Assembly: GCA_000750105.3 (NCBI GenBank)
Contig: JPHH03000085.1
Location: forward strand, 1 to 64,000
Length of the DNA: 64,000 nucleotides
From: Tolypocladium sp. Sup5 PDA-1
Lineage: Eukaryota > Ascomycota > Sordariomycetes > Hypocreales > Ophiocordycipitaceae
Reading direction: 5' to 3'
Shown: one piece after another, positions 28,569 to 39,925 of the stretch
Position numbering within the stretch: the first letter of the stretch is position 1
Layout of the letters: every line of letters begins with the position of its first letter
The notes under the pieces: generated by a model
What the model was told of the DNA's origin: nothing
The model's database searches: none
What the model saw: only the letters and a program-made list of their open reading frames with translations
Translations under genes and position numbers: made by a program

Positions 28569-30278
28569 TTACTGACGATCAAATCCGGGGAGGTTATCGA
28601 CTTTGCCGTGCTTTACAGAGTCCAAATCTGCCGGGTTGAGGCCCAGAGCTTGAAGGATGGTTGGGGCGACCTGGGCGGTGCTGACTTGCTGCGTGAATAC
28701 CTGCTTCTTAAGGCAAGGGCTGCTAGCAAAGCATGCCACGTTCCTATCGTCGTTGCTGAAGCCGCCGTGCTCAGCTATCTTGGAGGTGCTGGTGGTGTAG
28801 ATGACGCCGAGTTCGGGGACAATGATGATATCGGGGACTGCTGGGTCCGTCTTGGGATTGCCGTAACCCTCGGCGACAAGTCGGTTGCCATAGATGATGT
28901 CGGAGATGGCAAGGAGAGTCTTGTTCTTGGTCAAGCCGGCAACGGCATTGCTCAGATCGTTTTGGTTGTCGAGCCAGAGCAGGCCAATGTCATCGGCTGT
29001 GACCTGTGCCATCTTGACACCGGACGAGGGCTCTATGAGCTTCTGGTCAATCTTACGGTACAGCTTGGGGTCGATCGGCGCTTGGCCGTGCTTGCTGCAG
29101 ACGAAAATGAGGGTGTCGTCGAAGATCCCCTTCTTCTGCAGCTCAGCCACGACACTGGCGAGAGAGTTGTCCACAAAAGTCATGGCGGTAGCGAGTTGGC
29201 TCGTGAAAGCGAGCGAGCCAGCCTGATACCCGTAGGATTTCTGTGCAACGGAGACGGCTTGGAAGTTACCACCGAAGAGCATTGGCGGGCCGGTGAGAGC
29301 CTCCTGAACTTCTGTGTTGGCGGGGCTCTTGCCGTCGATCCAATCGATGAATGCTTGGGCGTGGAGTGTATCGTAACCGATAATCTGAGTGACGTTGCTA
29401 GCTTGCCTTTGGCGTTAGCCCTTTATGTTCTTCCTCGGACCACGGAAGCAGGATACGTGTGGGGAGTAATAGCGGAGGCAGGCTTACTGTCAAGGCTCTG
29501 AATCTCGGGGAAGTAGCCGACGCTGAGTCCCTTCCCGGATGGCCCTCGGACGAGGTCATAAGCGGGATGCTTATCTGTGTATGCGGTCTGGCCGTGTCGA
29601 TGTACCACCTCGAAGATGGTGTTTACCCGGAGGTGCTGGTGCGGATAGAGATTGATGCATTTGCCGCCTACCATGGCTTGGGGAAGGTTCTCCGGGTCGA
29701 TGTTGCCGCCCACGACTGTTGGGTTTGGCGACGACCAGAGTTTTGTGTTGTCATAGTCCTTGGTCTCGTCGTAGAGAACTGTTCAAGTTTAGCTACAAAC
29801 CGGCGGTTCTTTCGACAGAGTGTATCAACCTTCGGAACCTGGGGGTCCTTGACAGTTTGACTTGGTCTGAGAGTGCGGGTTCCAGAGAGCGCGGTCTAAT
29901 TACGAGGGCATTAGCTATCTTCTATCTATAATCGACGTGGCCTTGTAACTTACCATACGCATCGTCGTACCAGATGCCCGACATAGCGGGCTCCGCACCA
30001 GACACTAAGCTCACGGTGCCGGGAAACGAATCAGACGGTGCAGAAGTCAACGCGCCTTTATACCAGTATCCAGTCTCCAATAGCTTTCCGATTGTGCCTT
30101 GGGGCTTCATGGCAACCCACTTGGCTACATCAGACGAATGCATTCCGTCGATACTGAAGAAGGCGACATGCTTGTAGGTTCTGCCATGGTCATCATGGCC
30201 GTCATCGTTGTCGTTGGCAGTAGCAGAGGCCAGCTTAGACAGCGAAGCTGCCGCAATAGCAAAGCTGCGAAGATGCAT
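28569..30278 (-). CDS. Secreted type I phosphodiesterase / nucleotide pyrophosphatase
   Basis: Three exons, 30278-29954, 29778-29488 and 29401-28569; introns of 175 and 86 nt (donors GTAAGT and GTAAGC; acceptors GAACAG and GGCAAG; both phase 1), giving about 482 residues. A signal peptide (MHLRSFAIAAASLSKLASATA) targets it to the secretory route. It belongs to the alkaline-phosphatase superfamily: HVAFFSIDGMHSSD (first metal site), DSFPGTVSLVSGAEPAMSG (nucleophile region), FVCSKHGQAPID (the AKHGQ variant common in this family) and KIAEHGGFSNDDRNV (second metal site). Likely releases phosphate from extracellular nucleotides or phosphodiesters. Frame intact; promoter at 30280-30600. Confidence 0.85.
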
Positions 30279-31722
30279 CCTCCAGGAAGGCGGACGTCTG
30301 CTCGATCGGAAGGGGTATGAATTGGCAATAGGCAGACGGAGTTAGTCTTGGAAGCTTGGAGCTAGGTAGGACTTCGTGAGGCTGTAGAGGATGCATCGCA
30401 GCTCTTTTAACTTTGCGAACGGCACTGGGTCGTCCCGGAGTGATGCGGGTGCAGTGTGGGCCATGCAATGAGGCCGTGGGGCTTCGGCATGTGCTGCCCG
30501 GTTCCTGCACGATTTCTTAGGTGCGAGATTTGCCTCACCCTGCAGCATTTCGGTAAGCCAACATTGACGAAATAACGAGAAAGCTCAAAAAAAGAGATTA
30601 CTTTGCCGCTGACAGGCCAATTGCCATGCCGCCGACTCTCACTCGGTCAGCTCGATTTGGTTAGGTTCTAGAATCACGTCAAGGTGGCGTCAAAGCGTCG
30701 TGCACGTTTAGGGAGTTTTGGCATTTATTGGTCCTGGAGGCCGTGGAGATGCTCGGAGTGTAGGGATTGTCTATTTCCTCAACAGCCCTGGCTACGTCCT
30801 CAACGTCAGCCACCGTGACTGTGGCTAGCTACTAATGTCGCAAGGGCCTGCCAAAAGGACTACACGGCATTATTGGGCCGGTCCTAATAGAAGATCCAGC
30901 CCCGCGCCGGCCTACGAGCACTAGCCCCGCGCAAGTGAGGGCATCACTAACCGCTACACTAGCCCATCAAGGCATCACTACAGAGCCACATTAAATAAGA
31001 TAGAGTCTCTAGGCACGATTCTAATATTTATCCTTCCCTAAATAGTCTTGTTCCTTCTTTAAGGAATGGTCGGAACGGTTATGTAAACCGACCTCCTTCA
31101 ACGCAACCCCCAATCTCTCGTGTCTTGATGGTATCATGCTCTTCTCCCAGACAAGAGACAGTATCCAACAGCCCATCTACGTTGCCTCACGCCCGATCTT
31201 GTCCTTCGCGAGACCAAGCCAACTAGATACTTACATAGTAGGGCAACCACGTTGCTTTATCCATGCTGCGGGGAGCCTTACTGGCCACCTCAGTACCATA
31301 CACACTTCGGTCGTCCAATTCAGCCAACTTGGAAAGTGGTTGATACACAGATAACGGAACTGATGCTGAACTCGCTGAAGAAACGTTTGCCGGGTGGAGC
31401 GGGAACGAGGGCGGCATAGGTGCAAGTGGCGAATGTAATATGACGTACTCGCCGTGTGAGTGTGGATATGCGCGGGAGATATCTCATTAGGTGGCGATAT
31501 GGAGACGCAGAGTTGGCAGGCATGTGACTTCGTTACGTGACTAAACGATGGCTTTCATAATTGCGTCGTGTAACCGAGACTAGATAAGCTAGGTCAAGTG
31601 TTATAGAAGGTCGCTTTACTTGCCTAATTAACTCTGGCACCTGAAATGCACTTGTGAAGCTGTAGAAAGCCCAATTGAGAACATCACTACGGCTTTAGTG
31701 AACTGGGCAACTACTTAACACA
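30279..31722. other. Intergenic, no gene seen
   Basis: The 5' flank of the phosphodiesterase gene (30280-30600), then about 1.1 kb with short, stop-rich frames on both strands; AT-rich at 30960-31090. No domain, RNA gene or element end recognised. Confidence 0.5.
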
Positions 31723-32108
31723 CGTACATCCCCGTGTACAGTTTGTAGGGCAAGGGTCGAACTAGGCTACAAAGTAACCAAGTTAGGGTCTAGTTCAATG
31801 GGCCGGTAAGCATACTAGCTAAACAAAGATTCATAGCATCAGCCAACTCTGTTCCACGTATTTCCTTAAGTACAGGCAATGTTACTAGTCTGAGGCATAC
31901 TGAATCTCCTATTCCACCTTAGGTTCCTCGTCAAGCTTCTATCTACGGCATGCATTGTCCCAGTCCCCTGGCCCGTACTTCTCGACAAAGAGTTTCTCCG
32001 CCTCTTTGTACGACTCCTTTCCCCCATGATCCGATATAGGTATCCAAACAGGAGTCCACTCAGCCTTGAATTGCACAGATCTATTATAGCGTCGGACGTC
32101 AGTAAGGC
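31723..32108 (-). repeat. 385-bp dispersed repeat, degenerate copy (chromo-like coding)
   Basis: Inverted relative to, and clearly related to, 44572-44960. The minus strand encodes ASRLTDVRRYNRSVQFKAEW, TPVWIPISDHGGKESYKEAE and KLFVEKYGPGDWDNACRR, then TAG stops where the other copy has Trp and Cys codons (TGG and TGT). The similarity extends beyond the stop codon into non-coding DNA on the far side and ends at about 31723, so this is a segmental copy, not only a gene relic. Sequence 5' of 32108 on the minus strand is unrelated to the other copy. Confidence 0.75.
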
Positions 32109-32404
32109 GCGAAGCACACGGCCAGATGCTGATGGGCTCGTTATGGGCCAAAACTTGCAATTGTCGTGAAGTCACGGCCGAATCGTGCCGAGAATTCCTG
32201 GAATGCTGTGCCTAGCGTAGAATGAAATCGTCTCCATCCAACTCCGGCGATTCATGCGTACGGAGCAAACAGAGAGGCACAGACCGCTAGGCTCTTGCTA
32301 TATAGGAGGAATCACACCCAACGCAGCTCAGTACCGCATCTAAGAACACCTACAACCAAACAAGTCTCGCTTACATTTAAGAACGTTTTCTCGGAGCATC
32401 AAAC

Positions 32405-33189
32405 ATGGGATCTCCGGAGCGGCTCTCCGCCGACATGCTTGACGTCGAAGCGCGGACGGTGGGAGATTCGGGTAACTTCCTTCCAGCTTCAACAAATCTA
32501 GATATCCCATCACTAACCTACACCAAGACAGCGACTGGCAAAGCTCAGAAAGCGACAGCACAGGAAGTCTGCGCACTTTCGTTGTTCGCGACGATGAAGA
32601 CCCCGAGGGGCCACCACAAACGCCGGGCACGCGGACGCCTACCTTGATCGACGATTCTGGCCGAGACGAGGGACCTTCTTCTAAGGAGAAGGGAAGATCG
32701 GGATACAAATGCAGTAAGCGCCAGCGACGACGGTCTGCGTCGGAGAGAGCTGTCGATTGTAGCAAGGCCTTGTGCGATGCAATTGGTTGCGCTTCGCACC
32801 CGTGTGGTGGCGCAAGCTTCCGCCCGCCTCGGCGCTTCAACCCTTATCTGTTCGCGGAGTATTTGGAGGATGCGATCCCTGCCATTGACGATTTCTCGCG
32901 TAGTCTTAGAATTCTGAGGAGCGAGATGGACTCGTGGGCTGGGGTGCGGAGGCAACGTGATACCTACCCCGATTGCCACCACCGGGATACTCGCAGTGCC
33001 CGCTCAGAGCTTCGTCATGGCAGTCGTGACGACTCGAGGTCTACGGGCAGGGGCCACTGGCAATGCGAATGCTCCGGGGCATTGGCCGACGAGCATACCC
33101 CGGCACACCGGTCGAACGAAGACACAGACTCGGATCAGCCATTTGTTCGACTCAGGCCAAGGGCGTGCCGGGGGAGGCGCCGCAGCTAG
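32405..33189 (+). CDS. Uncharacterised basic, Ser/Arg-rich protein
   Basis: Two exons, 32405-32471 and 32528-33189, with a 56-nt intron (donor GTAACT, branch ATCACTAACC, acceptor CACCAAG, phase 1), giving about 242 residues. Starts MGSPERLSADMLDVEARTVG. After the join: DSDWQSSESDSTGSLRTFVV, RDDEDPEGPPQTPGTRTPTL, a basic KRQRRRSASER tract (nuclear-localisation-like), then FNPYLFAEYLEDAIPAIDDF and a His/Asp/Arg-rich tail. No family recognised. Splice signals agree and the frame stays open across both exons, which is the main support for this being a gene. Confidence 0.5.
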
Positions 33190-33684
33190 AAATGACATTG
33201 TTGAGCGCAGTAAGCACATCAGTGAAATGCTACGTCTTTGTCCACATTGCGTCTTCACAGTCCACGAATCGGTCATTCCGGGCGTATAAGCGTCCACAGC
33301 AGTCCTCCTGCATTCATGATGTTAGTCTGGAGTTTACGGCTCACCTCGGTCTTCAGTTGGCGTTTTCGTGCACCTACCCTACACCCACCACCTCACCATC
33401 ACGTTCACGGTTTTCCATCCGTTCTATCGCTCCCTCCTCGTTTAAAAAGTTTTGATTGCATGCATATCGAATTAAACTGACGGAGAGTCCTCCATTTAGC
33501 CTTCGCATCCGCCACTTTTGCATCAGATGCCCTTGTCCCGGTCAGCCCAAGGTTCCACCATCCAACTATCTCTTAGCTCCTTGACCTCGCATCCCCTTGT
33601 TCTTTCCTGTTCTTTCGCAGATCCCTTCTTTTCTTCGTCTGTTTACTGAGCTTATGCCGCGCTGGCTTCGTAGACGTTCCCGAG
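33190..33684. other. Intergenic; promoter of the RING gene
   Basis: CT-rich at about 33540-33640 (CATCCCCTTGTTCTTTCCTGTTCTTTC), typical of fungal core promoters, 45-145 nt before the ATG at 33685. No other feature. Confidence 0.4.
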
Positions 33685-34462
33685 ATGGAGTGCTTCGGTC
33701 GGACTGGCCGTGAACGCAGGGAGTCCCCTCAACACCGGCACGCAGGACATGGTCACCGGGTATTCATCGACTTGACCAGTCCTGGCCCTCACAGCGCCCT
33801 GGAAAGTATCGACCTTACAGCCGATGAGGGAGTTCGAGATGGAGCCAGCCGGCCTGAGATAGCTGGCGACGTGGGAAAAGACACGGGCGTCCTCACTGCC
33901 AATCAGAGTAGCGAGGAGCAGCAGGAGCTCTCCGGCTTCTACTGCGCAGCGTGTAACGGTCCAATTGGTCCCCGACCGGTCGTGCGAATCTGCGGCTGCG
34001 TAAGTCTTTGCTTGCTTGTCGAGCTCATGGTACTGACAAACGCAGCTGTACTGTTGGGCATGCACTGCCAACGCCACGCGGCGTTGGAACAGGCGGGACT
34101 TTGCCTGCAACATCCGCCAGCACTGGCGTCAAGGAAACCACGACGGGAGGGAGACATTTGGACTGGGCGAGGACTGCAGCATCTGCTACGTGGCTCTTTC
34201 CCAAAGGCGCACCGTATGCCTCCCCTGTGGTCAGTTGTGGCTCCATGTCGTTCGCGGCGGTTACTGACACGTCTAGGCACGCGGCTTTCGCCAACCATGC
34301 ATCGAAGAGCATAATGCCACCGCAAATGGTTGCCCTGCTTGCAGGAGGCCGCACGGGAAGGATGCTGCATGGACGGTCGGGGTCGTCAACGTTCAGTCCG
34401 GATGTAGGGGTATGACAGAGAAAGGGCGGCCAGTGTGGTGGCTGAGGACGCCGGCGCATTAG
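33685..34462 (+). pseudogene. RING-finger protein with SUMO-interaction-like motifs; splice phase mismatch
   Basis: Exon 1 (33685-33999) has HRVFIDLTSPGPH and ALESIDLTADEG, two hydrophobic-DLT motifs like those of SUMO-targeted ubiquitin ligases, then FYCAACNGPIGP and RICGC. Intron 1 (34000-34045; donor GTAAGT, acceptor AACGCAG) joins to LYCWACTAN, completing a first Cys cluster (C-x2-C...C-x-C-x2-C-x2-C). Exon 2 (34046-34229) ends EDCSICYVALSQRRTVCLPCG. Intron 2 (donor GTCAGT, branch TTACTGAC, acceptor TCTAG/34277) leads to GFRQPCIEEHNATANGCPACRRP, the second half of a RING, but in a phase one base off. Either a frameshift or an overlooked splice site; hence pseudogene with reserve. If whole it would be a nuclear E3-like protein. 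Confidence 0.5.
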
Positions 34463-34671
34463 ATACTGATCCGCGATGGAGCCATTCTTGCCAGTATGTT
34501 TGACATCGACAATTGCGCGGCTGGAATACGCCGACCCGCCGGAGGCTCTCTGGTAATGACTATATAAAGCCAAGGTGCCACCCAGATTCGCGGCCGGAAG
34601 CCAGAGATACGCAGACGCAAACTACCCGAAGGTCGGACTACTATCATTCATCTACGTTTCGTGATCTCACG

Positions 34672-34851
34672 ATGGAGGCAGAAGTGGTGCCGGTTCGGTG
34701 TTTTGGGTTTGGGTGTCATAAGGGGACGGAGTTGATGTCAACCGACGACATTGCCTACGATGGATACGTGATGATTGGGGCCGGCTTGTTCTATTGCGCT
34801 GGCTGCGCGCAGGAGACTGGCTTCCTGGAGGAGATACTACGAGTTAATTGA
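34672..34851 (+). CDS. Small Cys-bearing protein (59 aa)
   Basis: ATG at 34672 in context CTCACG; the frame gives MEAEVVPVRCFGFGCHKGTE, then LFYCAGCAQETGFLEEIL and a stop at 34851. Two Cys pairs (C-x4-C and C-x2-C) about 30 residues apart could bind zinc. It lies 210 nt after the RING gene on the same strand, and might be a separate small gene or a shifted last exon. No family recognised. Confidence 0.35.
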   Translation: MEAEVVPVRCFGFGCHKGTELMSTDDIAYDGYVMIGAGLFYCAGCAQETGFLEEILRVN

Positions 34852-34868
34852 AGGGCTTTGCTGGAACA

Positions 34869-35221
34869 TCACGACCGACAATGGCAATGAGTCGACCACC
34901 TAGCAGTAAAGTGACGATCGAGCGGGCACAAGTCCACCTGCCCACGCGCAACACAGTGACCGTTGCAGCGCCGGCAATGGCGGGATGCCGCCTTTGTTGA
35001 CAAGTAATCGCCCTGGTCCTCATTGCTGGGCCACGGCGTCCGTTTGAGCTGCTCTGGCCTTACTCCAAAAATTTCTGGAAAGACGTAGCGACCGACGCAC
35101 TCGGGTGGCCTTGGCATGAACGGTGATGGAAGCGCAACTGAAGGAGGCCCGCTCCCCGCTATGGCCAATTCCGGTCCTGGAAGCTTCTGTTCGCCGGTAT
35201 TCGGTATGCCCACCAGCATGA
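34869..35221 (-). CDS. Uncharacterised Cys/Pro-rich protein
   Basis: From the ATG at 35221 the minus strand encodes MLVGIPNTGEQKLPGPELAI, then RPPECVGRYVFPEIFGVRPE and a Cys-rich end (SRHCRRCNGHCVARGQVDLC, WSTHCHCRS), about 117 residues with eight Cys in the last 50. Upstream codons back to 35354 are hydrophobic and could be a signal or membrane segment if translation starts earlier or a first exon is missing. It overlaps no better candidate. No family recognised. Confidence 0.3.
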
Positions 35222-35531
35222 AGTGGTCTTCCGGCCCGACTGCCACGAAGGAAAAGAACGCCAAGTTCCACAGAACAACACCCACAGCCGCCAGCGAGGC
35301 AGCATTATGAGTGGAGATAGTACGGATCAAGACATTGGGGCAACTCGTCTCCACTTCGCAGTTCTAGCGCTCGTTACTCCGTACAAGAGTGGACAATGGG
35401 ATTTGTGGACCGGGAGACAGGGCTTGGCCGACGACCGACCGGCCGTGGCAATCAGGGACGAAAAATGTATAAATATCGCTGACTCTCCCCCCTTGGTCTG
35501 ATTTTTTCTTTCTCTTTTCTCTTCAGTGCTC
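35222..35531 (+). other. Gene-poor stretch with possible short frame
   Basis: An ATG at 35307 opens a 64-codon plus-strand frame ending at about 35501, with no domain. Nothing else supported. Confidence 0.25.
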
Positions 35532-35625
35532 GTCCAGGTGCTACATGCCCTTCCAGTACTCCTACCCGTCCAGGTGCTTCATGCCCTTCAGGTAGCTCTG
35601 TCCAGGTGCTTCATGCCCTTCATTG
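35532..35625 (+). repeat. Short tandem repeat, three copies
   Basis: Three copies of GTCCAGGTGCTTCATGCCC (first with TACA for TTCA) start at 35532, 35568 and 35600, spaced 36 and 32 bp apart. Non-coding as far as I can see. Confidence 0.75.
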
Positions 35626-37445
35626 CTAGCCTTCGGTGAGCACACCGAATACTGCCTGACAGAGCAGTAGGACGAAGCAGCAGACCTTCTCGTGGTGTCC
35701 GGTGTCAGTAGCTGCCATGCGTCTCCGTTACGTTGGTGCGCTGCGTCAAGGTTGCTTGGGCTGCCGCGGAGACTTGGTCTCGCAGGCATCGCCCTAGTAA
35801 GACCGCGCCGCGCGACCAAGGTGGCGTTGCGTACTGTCAGTGAAGCCAACATGCTGCTAGATAGAAAAGGACTCAAGCGAGTGAATTGCCGGGGTCGAGG
35901 TTAGCTTGGGGAGAAGTTCAGCGTCCCGATGCGTATGGGATGCAATGATGGTGTGGAGTCTGGACGATGATGGTGAGAGCGATGGTGTGGACAAGGAAGT
36001 ATTTGCGCTCTGCTGGGGCATGCTGAATGTCACGTAGAACAGTTAATTAAAGGCAGTACGAATCCACGGACTGGGGTCTTGGAAAGGGCGTAACCTGTCC
36101 GTCTGAGGGAGAAGTCAAGGGTCGTTGTAAGCGCGCATGTAATCGGTCGATGGCTTGCTGCAGATCTGCTACTCGTATCATCCCTGCCCTGTCTTTAGTG
36201 AGTTCCGATCGGACCCCGTGCTGCACGTCATCTGCACTGGGCGGGCATTGGGACGAACACCTGCACAACCCTGTTCCGCCCCACCTGTTGGTCGACGTCC
36301 GCTCTGCATTCCAACGACGTCGCACACACCGAGAAGCATGAGGGGGGGATGATCTCCTTGAGCTAGACCAACTGCAGCGATTGCTTTCGCGATGTTTCCG
36401 CCGCAGTGGCCTTCGCATGGTTGGTGCGCTTCCAGGAGCTCAGTCTAGCTCCAATTCATAAGCCAGCCGAACTGGCAAATAGCAGGATTGCATGCCAAAT
36501 CGCGACACGGCGGTCTTGTCGCCTGTTCAAATCGCAAAGATGCTAATGAGAAAGGTAGGCGGGGGTGGGGGTCCATCAAAACGGCCTGTCAACGCAGCAT
36601 CGGAGGTTCTCCGACCAAGGACCGACACTAGACACACTCGGGCAGCATCCGAGGAGAAACAGGGCGCAATAAGTTACAAGCATCTTGGCTTGCACTGGCC
36701 ATGTCTCTTTCTCTCTTATTCCAGAGCCTTTTGTTGCCCAACCAGGCATCCATGCAGAAACCATAACGCCACAGGTATGTTGGACCTCGGCTGCGCTGGG
36801 TGGGCAGTGGAACTCACTACGACCAAACGAAGAGGGTCTCAACAGGCAGCAGACATAATTTTCAGGAACATGGCCAAGGAAGGACGCCAGACGGGTGCCG
36901 AAAAGATTCTAGTCGGGCTATTATGCAACAGACCGACCTCGGGCCGGAGTGGCTCACATTTTTCGCGGAGGCGATCGGAGGGTGGACAGCCCCGGGCATA
37001 TCCCGAGGAGACTTCTCTATTCGGCGACCGGACTGTACCCCAGGTGTCTGGTGAGGAGAGAAAAATTGCGCATAGGAAGACTTGGTATCCCGCAGAATGA
37101 GGGCGTGTAGTTCACTTGTGGAAGTGATGACGGAGCAGTAGCAAGGAATCACTGACCTGCACTTCCTTGGGCGGAGTAGAGGCTCCAATACGTTCACCCC
37201 ACATGCCCCAAGATGAGGCGTGCCTTTCGGACAAGTGCCGCGGTCATCTTGTCAACTTGTCGACTTGCAACCGCCAGAGCCGACGAGCTCTCTGAAAGGC
37301 AGCAAATGGAACTCAACCAACCCTGGCACTGTCCGTGGTGAACAAACGGACAACGCAAGAGTGGGTCGCTGCATCAAGATCTTGATAGAACCGGCAAGTG
37401 TTAGGCGGTCGAGGCCGATGGGGCTAGTCAGACCCCGTAGCATGA
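35626..37445. other. Gene-poor stretch
   Basis: Several overlapping frames of 60-200 codons on both strands, but none has a signal peptide, domain or credible splice pattern. The longest (36492-37100, plus) has mixed, unpatterned composition. Possibly degenerate repeat DNA. GC-rich codon bias as in the intact genes is absent. Confidence 0.4.
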
Positions 37446-38205
37446 GCAATGTGGTAGTTCCGGGCTGGTACTTGCCGCCGTCATCTTGTGGACTTGTCTC
37501 CACTGAAGCTGTAACGTCTCAGCATCAACAAATAGACAATACTGTAACCCTGGTAGTATCCAGTGTCAATGAACGGACAACATAGATCGTCAAATTCTGC
37601 ACAAGACACTAAATGACAACAGACAGCGTTTGCAAACGGCAGCGTAGCCATCCACAGCGCACGACCTCCCCGCCGAATGAAGAAACGGACAGCGACTCTA
37701 GCAAGAACAGGCTATGAAGTTGTGTCCAGAATCGTCACCCATAGAAGCCAGCAAGCGTTCTGCGGCACTATGCAGGCACAGTCACGTAGACAGTTCAGGA
37801 GCTGTTGCACTGAGCAATGTGGCAGTTTCGGGCTGATACTTGCCGCCATCATCTTGTTGGCGTACCCCCACCGACAGTTTTGTATCCCTTTAGCGTCAGA
37901 AAATAGATAGTAGCCTTGGTAGCACTAGAGTCAATAAACGAACAAGTAGGCAGTTACACTCTGCGAAAGTCGCCAAGTGGACACCCGGCATTTACAAAGC
38001 AGTGTAGCCACAAAGGCCACAGCCTCCCACGACCCCCCCACAAACTCTAGAAACGGACAGTGACTCTGGACAGAGACAGATGTCGAAGCCTTGTCCACAA
38101 TCGCTTCATCCATAAAGCCACCAAGCGTTCTGTGGCACAAGCGACCGTGGCACAAGCGACCAGGCAGGTTCAGGACTATGGAGGCAGACCCACGTAGACA
38201 GTTGT
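37446..38205 (+). repeat. Diverged tandem duplication, unit about 368 bp
   Basis: Unit A (37446-37803) and unit B (37814-38205) align with a constant offset of 368 bp: TGAGCAATGTGG, CGGGCTGGTACTTGCCGCCG / CGGGCTGATACTTGCCGCCA, AAGCCAGCAAGCGTTCTGCG / AAGCCACCAAGCGTTCTGTG, and CACGTAGACAGTT at both ends. Short indels and many transitions separate them. No protein reads through both units. A shorter related start (CATCTTGTCAACTTG) occurs at 37246. Confidence 0.8.
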
Positions 38206-39375
38206 GGGCGCAGTTACCCTGCACGGCCCTGCGTTAAGACGATCAAGTTGTCAGCAACTATCCACCTCATGAACCTCAGGGCCATGCTTTGGAGCAAGAA
38301 GGAGCCATTCGAATGTAGGGAGCCGAAATGTTTCCGAATCACCTATCGGTCGGTCGGCTCACCGGGAAAGGTATCCATGATGCTCTCTCCTTCCTACCAA
38401 TGGCCAAGCCCGAATGAACACCATGAGAGCCGTCTCTTGCATCACTGTCAACAAGGCCAGAACCTGGCAGCAAGGGCGATTCCCCTACGTGCATCCAGAA
38501 GTCGAGTTCTGGTCAACTACAGTCAAGCCAAACGTCCTGCATGAACAGAACCCATCTCGGCCTGCCGCTGCATTGTGAGCGTACCTCGAACCCCTGGGAC
38601 ACATTGTGAGGATGGAAATTGTAATACGTGTTGCAAGCACACAGCAGTTTTCTTACTTTGGGATCTGGTATCATCTCGAGTCGCATCCAACTACCTGACT
38701 GGGACGGGACTGCAGCAAAAGTCAGACATGCCTCATTGGTACGAGCATGGCGTCGAAGAGAAGGCCAAGGCCTGTAAAAGCGGTCCAACCATCCTGCGGA
38801 AGACCGGAGATCTTGGAGACAAGGCACATGTCTTCGCTGCAATGGTATACGCAGGCGCCCCTTTCTGGCCTGCTGAAGGTCTCCCGTGCTCCGCCCGTAT
38901 CCCAAAATCGAGTGCCGAGCCTGGCCCACACCCGCCGGCGCCTTGAGAGGTTCCCCAGGCCCTGCCGAACCCTCCGTGGCGCCAAATAACTCTCCACGCG
39001 CCACATCGCTCTCGCACTCTCTCTCTCTCGTTCTCTCCGCTTTTCGAGTCTACCTGCCTTGCAGATTCCACCGCCGATTTCACCTTGTTATGTGCTTGTT
39101 GACTGTGCTGTGTTGTGTCCGTTCGTGCCGGTTTCTGGCGGCCGCTCGTTGATACAACCCACTTTGTACCTTCATCTCTCATACTCATTCATTCTCATTC
39201 TCGTTTTCACGACGCTTCATTCTTCCGCCCCGTTTGCCAGCGGCGAGACGTCACGAGACTCCCGCCGTCTTCTTTCGCTCGCGCCTTCCTTGGCCTCTAT
39301 CAACAACCCTTGATCGTCCTTCTTTACTCGACATCACCCCGACCGCTGAGAGCCGCTCACCGGCCACTCGTCACC
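38206..39375. promoter_or_regulatory. Upstream region of the GH76 gene with CT-rich promoter
   Basis: 38206-38980 holds no supported gene. 38990-39370 is strongly pyrimidine-rich on the plus strand (CTCGCACTCTCTCTCTCTCG, CATTCTCATTCTCGTTTTC), the usual look of a well-expressed filamentous-fungal promoter and 5' leader, ending in CACC before the ATG at 39376. The promoter looks less decayed than the gene behind it. Confidence 0.5.
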
Positions 39376-39925
39376 ATGGTCTCCTCCAGGTCGTCCTGGA
39401 CAGGGCTCGTCCTTGCCGGGAGCCTGCTCTTTGGCGGCGCCGCGACGCAAGCGCAAACATACCAAATCGACACGCCGGGTATGCATTACACTCTCCATAC
39501 TCGCGTCAACCCAAGTCAAGGCTAACATGTATGCAGGCAACATCCGCCAGTCGGCCCGCACCCTCGCCTACAACCTCATGCTCTTCTACTCAGGCAACAA
39601 GACCGGCGGCATCCCCGGCACCCTCCCCGGCCCGCCGCCCGCCGGGCCGTACTACTGGTGGGAGGGCGGCGCCATGATGGGCACTTACATCGACTACTGG
39701 CACCTCACGGGCAACTCGAGCTACAACAAGGTGGTCATGGAGGGCATGCTGCAATAGGTTGGCGAGAACCAAAATTACATGCCCGCTAACCACACCGCCT
39801 CGCTCGGCAACGATGACCAGGGGTTCTGGGGCATGTCGGCAATGCTCGCCGCCGAGCTCAAGTTCCCCAACCCGCCCGACGACAAGCCGCAGTGGCTGGC
39901 CCTCGCCCAGGCCGTGTGGAACTGA
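39376..39925 (+). pseudogene. GH76 mannanase-like (Dfg5/Dcw1 family), inactivated and truncated
   Basis: Cell-wall alpha-1,6-mannanase/transglycosidase family relic. Exon 1 (39376-39478) encodes a signal peptide (SSWTGLVLAGSLLFGGAATQ); a 58-nt intron (donor GTATGC, acceptor TATGCAG) leads to exon 2 with NIRQSARTLAYNLMLFYSGN, YYWWEGGAMMGTYIDYWHLT, then a TAG at about 39754 in place of Gln-type codon, NYMPANHTASLGNDDQGFWG (the consecutive Asp pair typical of GH76) and PQWLALAQAVWN followed by TGA. Family similarity ends at about 39925, so two-thirds of the catalytic domain and the GPI end are missing. Strong codon bias shows that it was recently a real gene. Confidence 0.85.

Noticed and set aside
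28608..29501. 297-codon plus-strand frame
   Set aside because: Antisense to the last exon of the type I phosphodiesterase, which has signal peptide, metal motifs and correct introns.
14169..30278. Subtilisin, sulfatase and phosphodiesterase as one extracellular-degradation cluster
   Set aside because: The subtilisin is dead, the genes differ in strand and state, and several unrelated relics lie between them.
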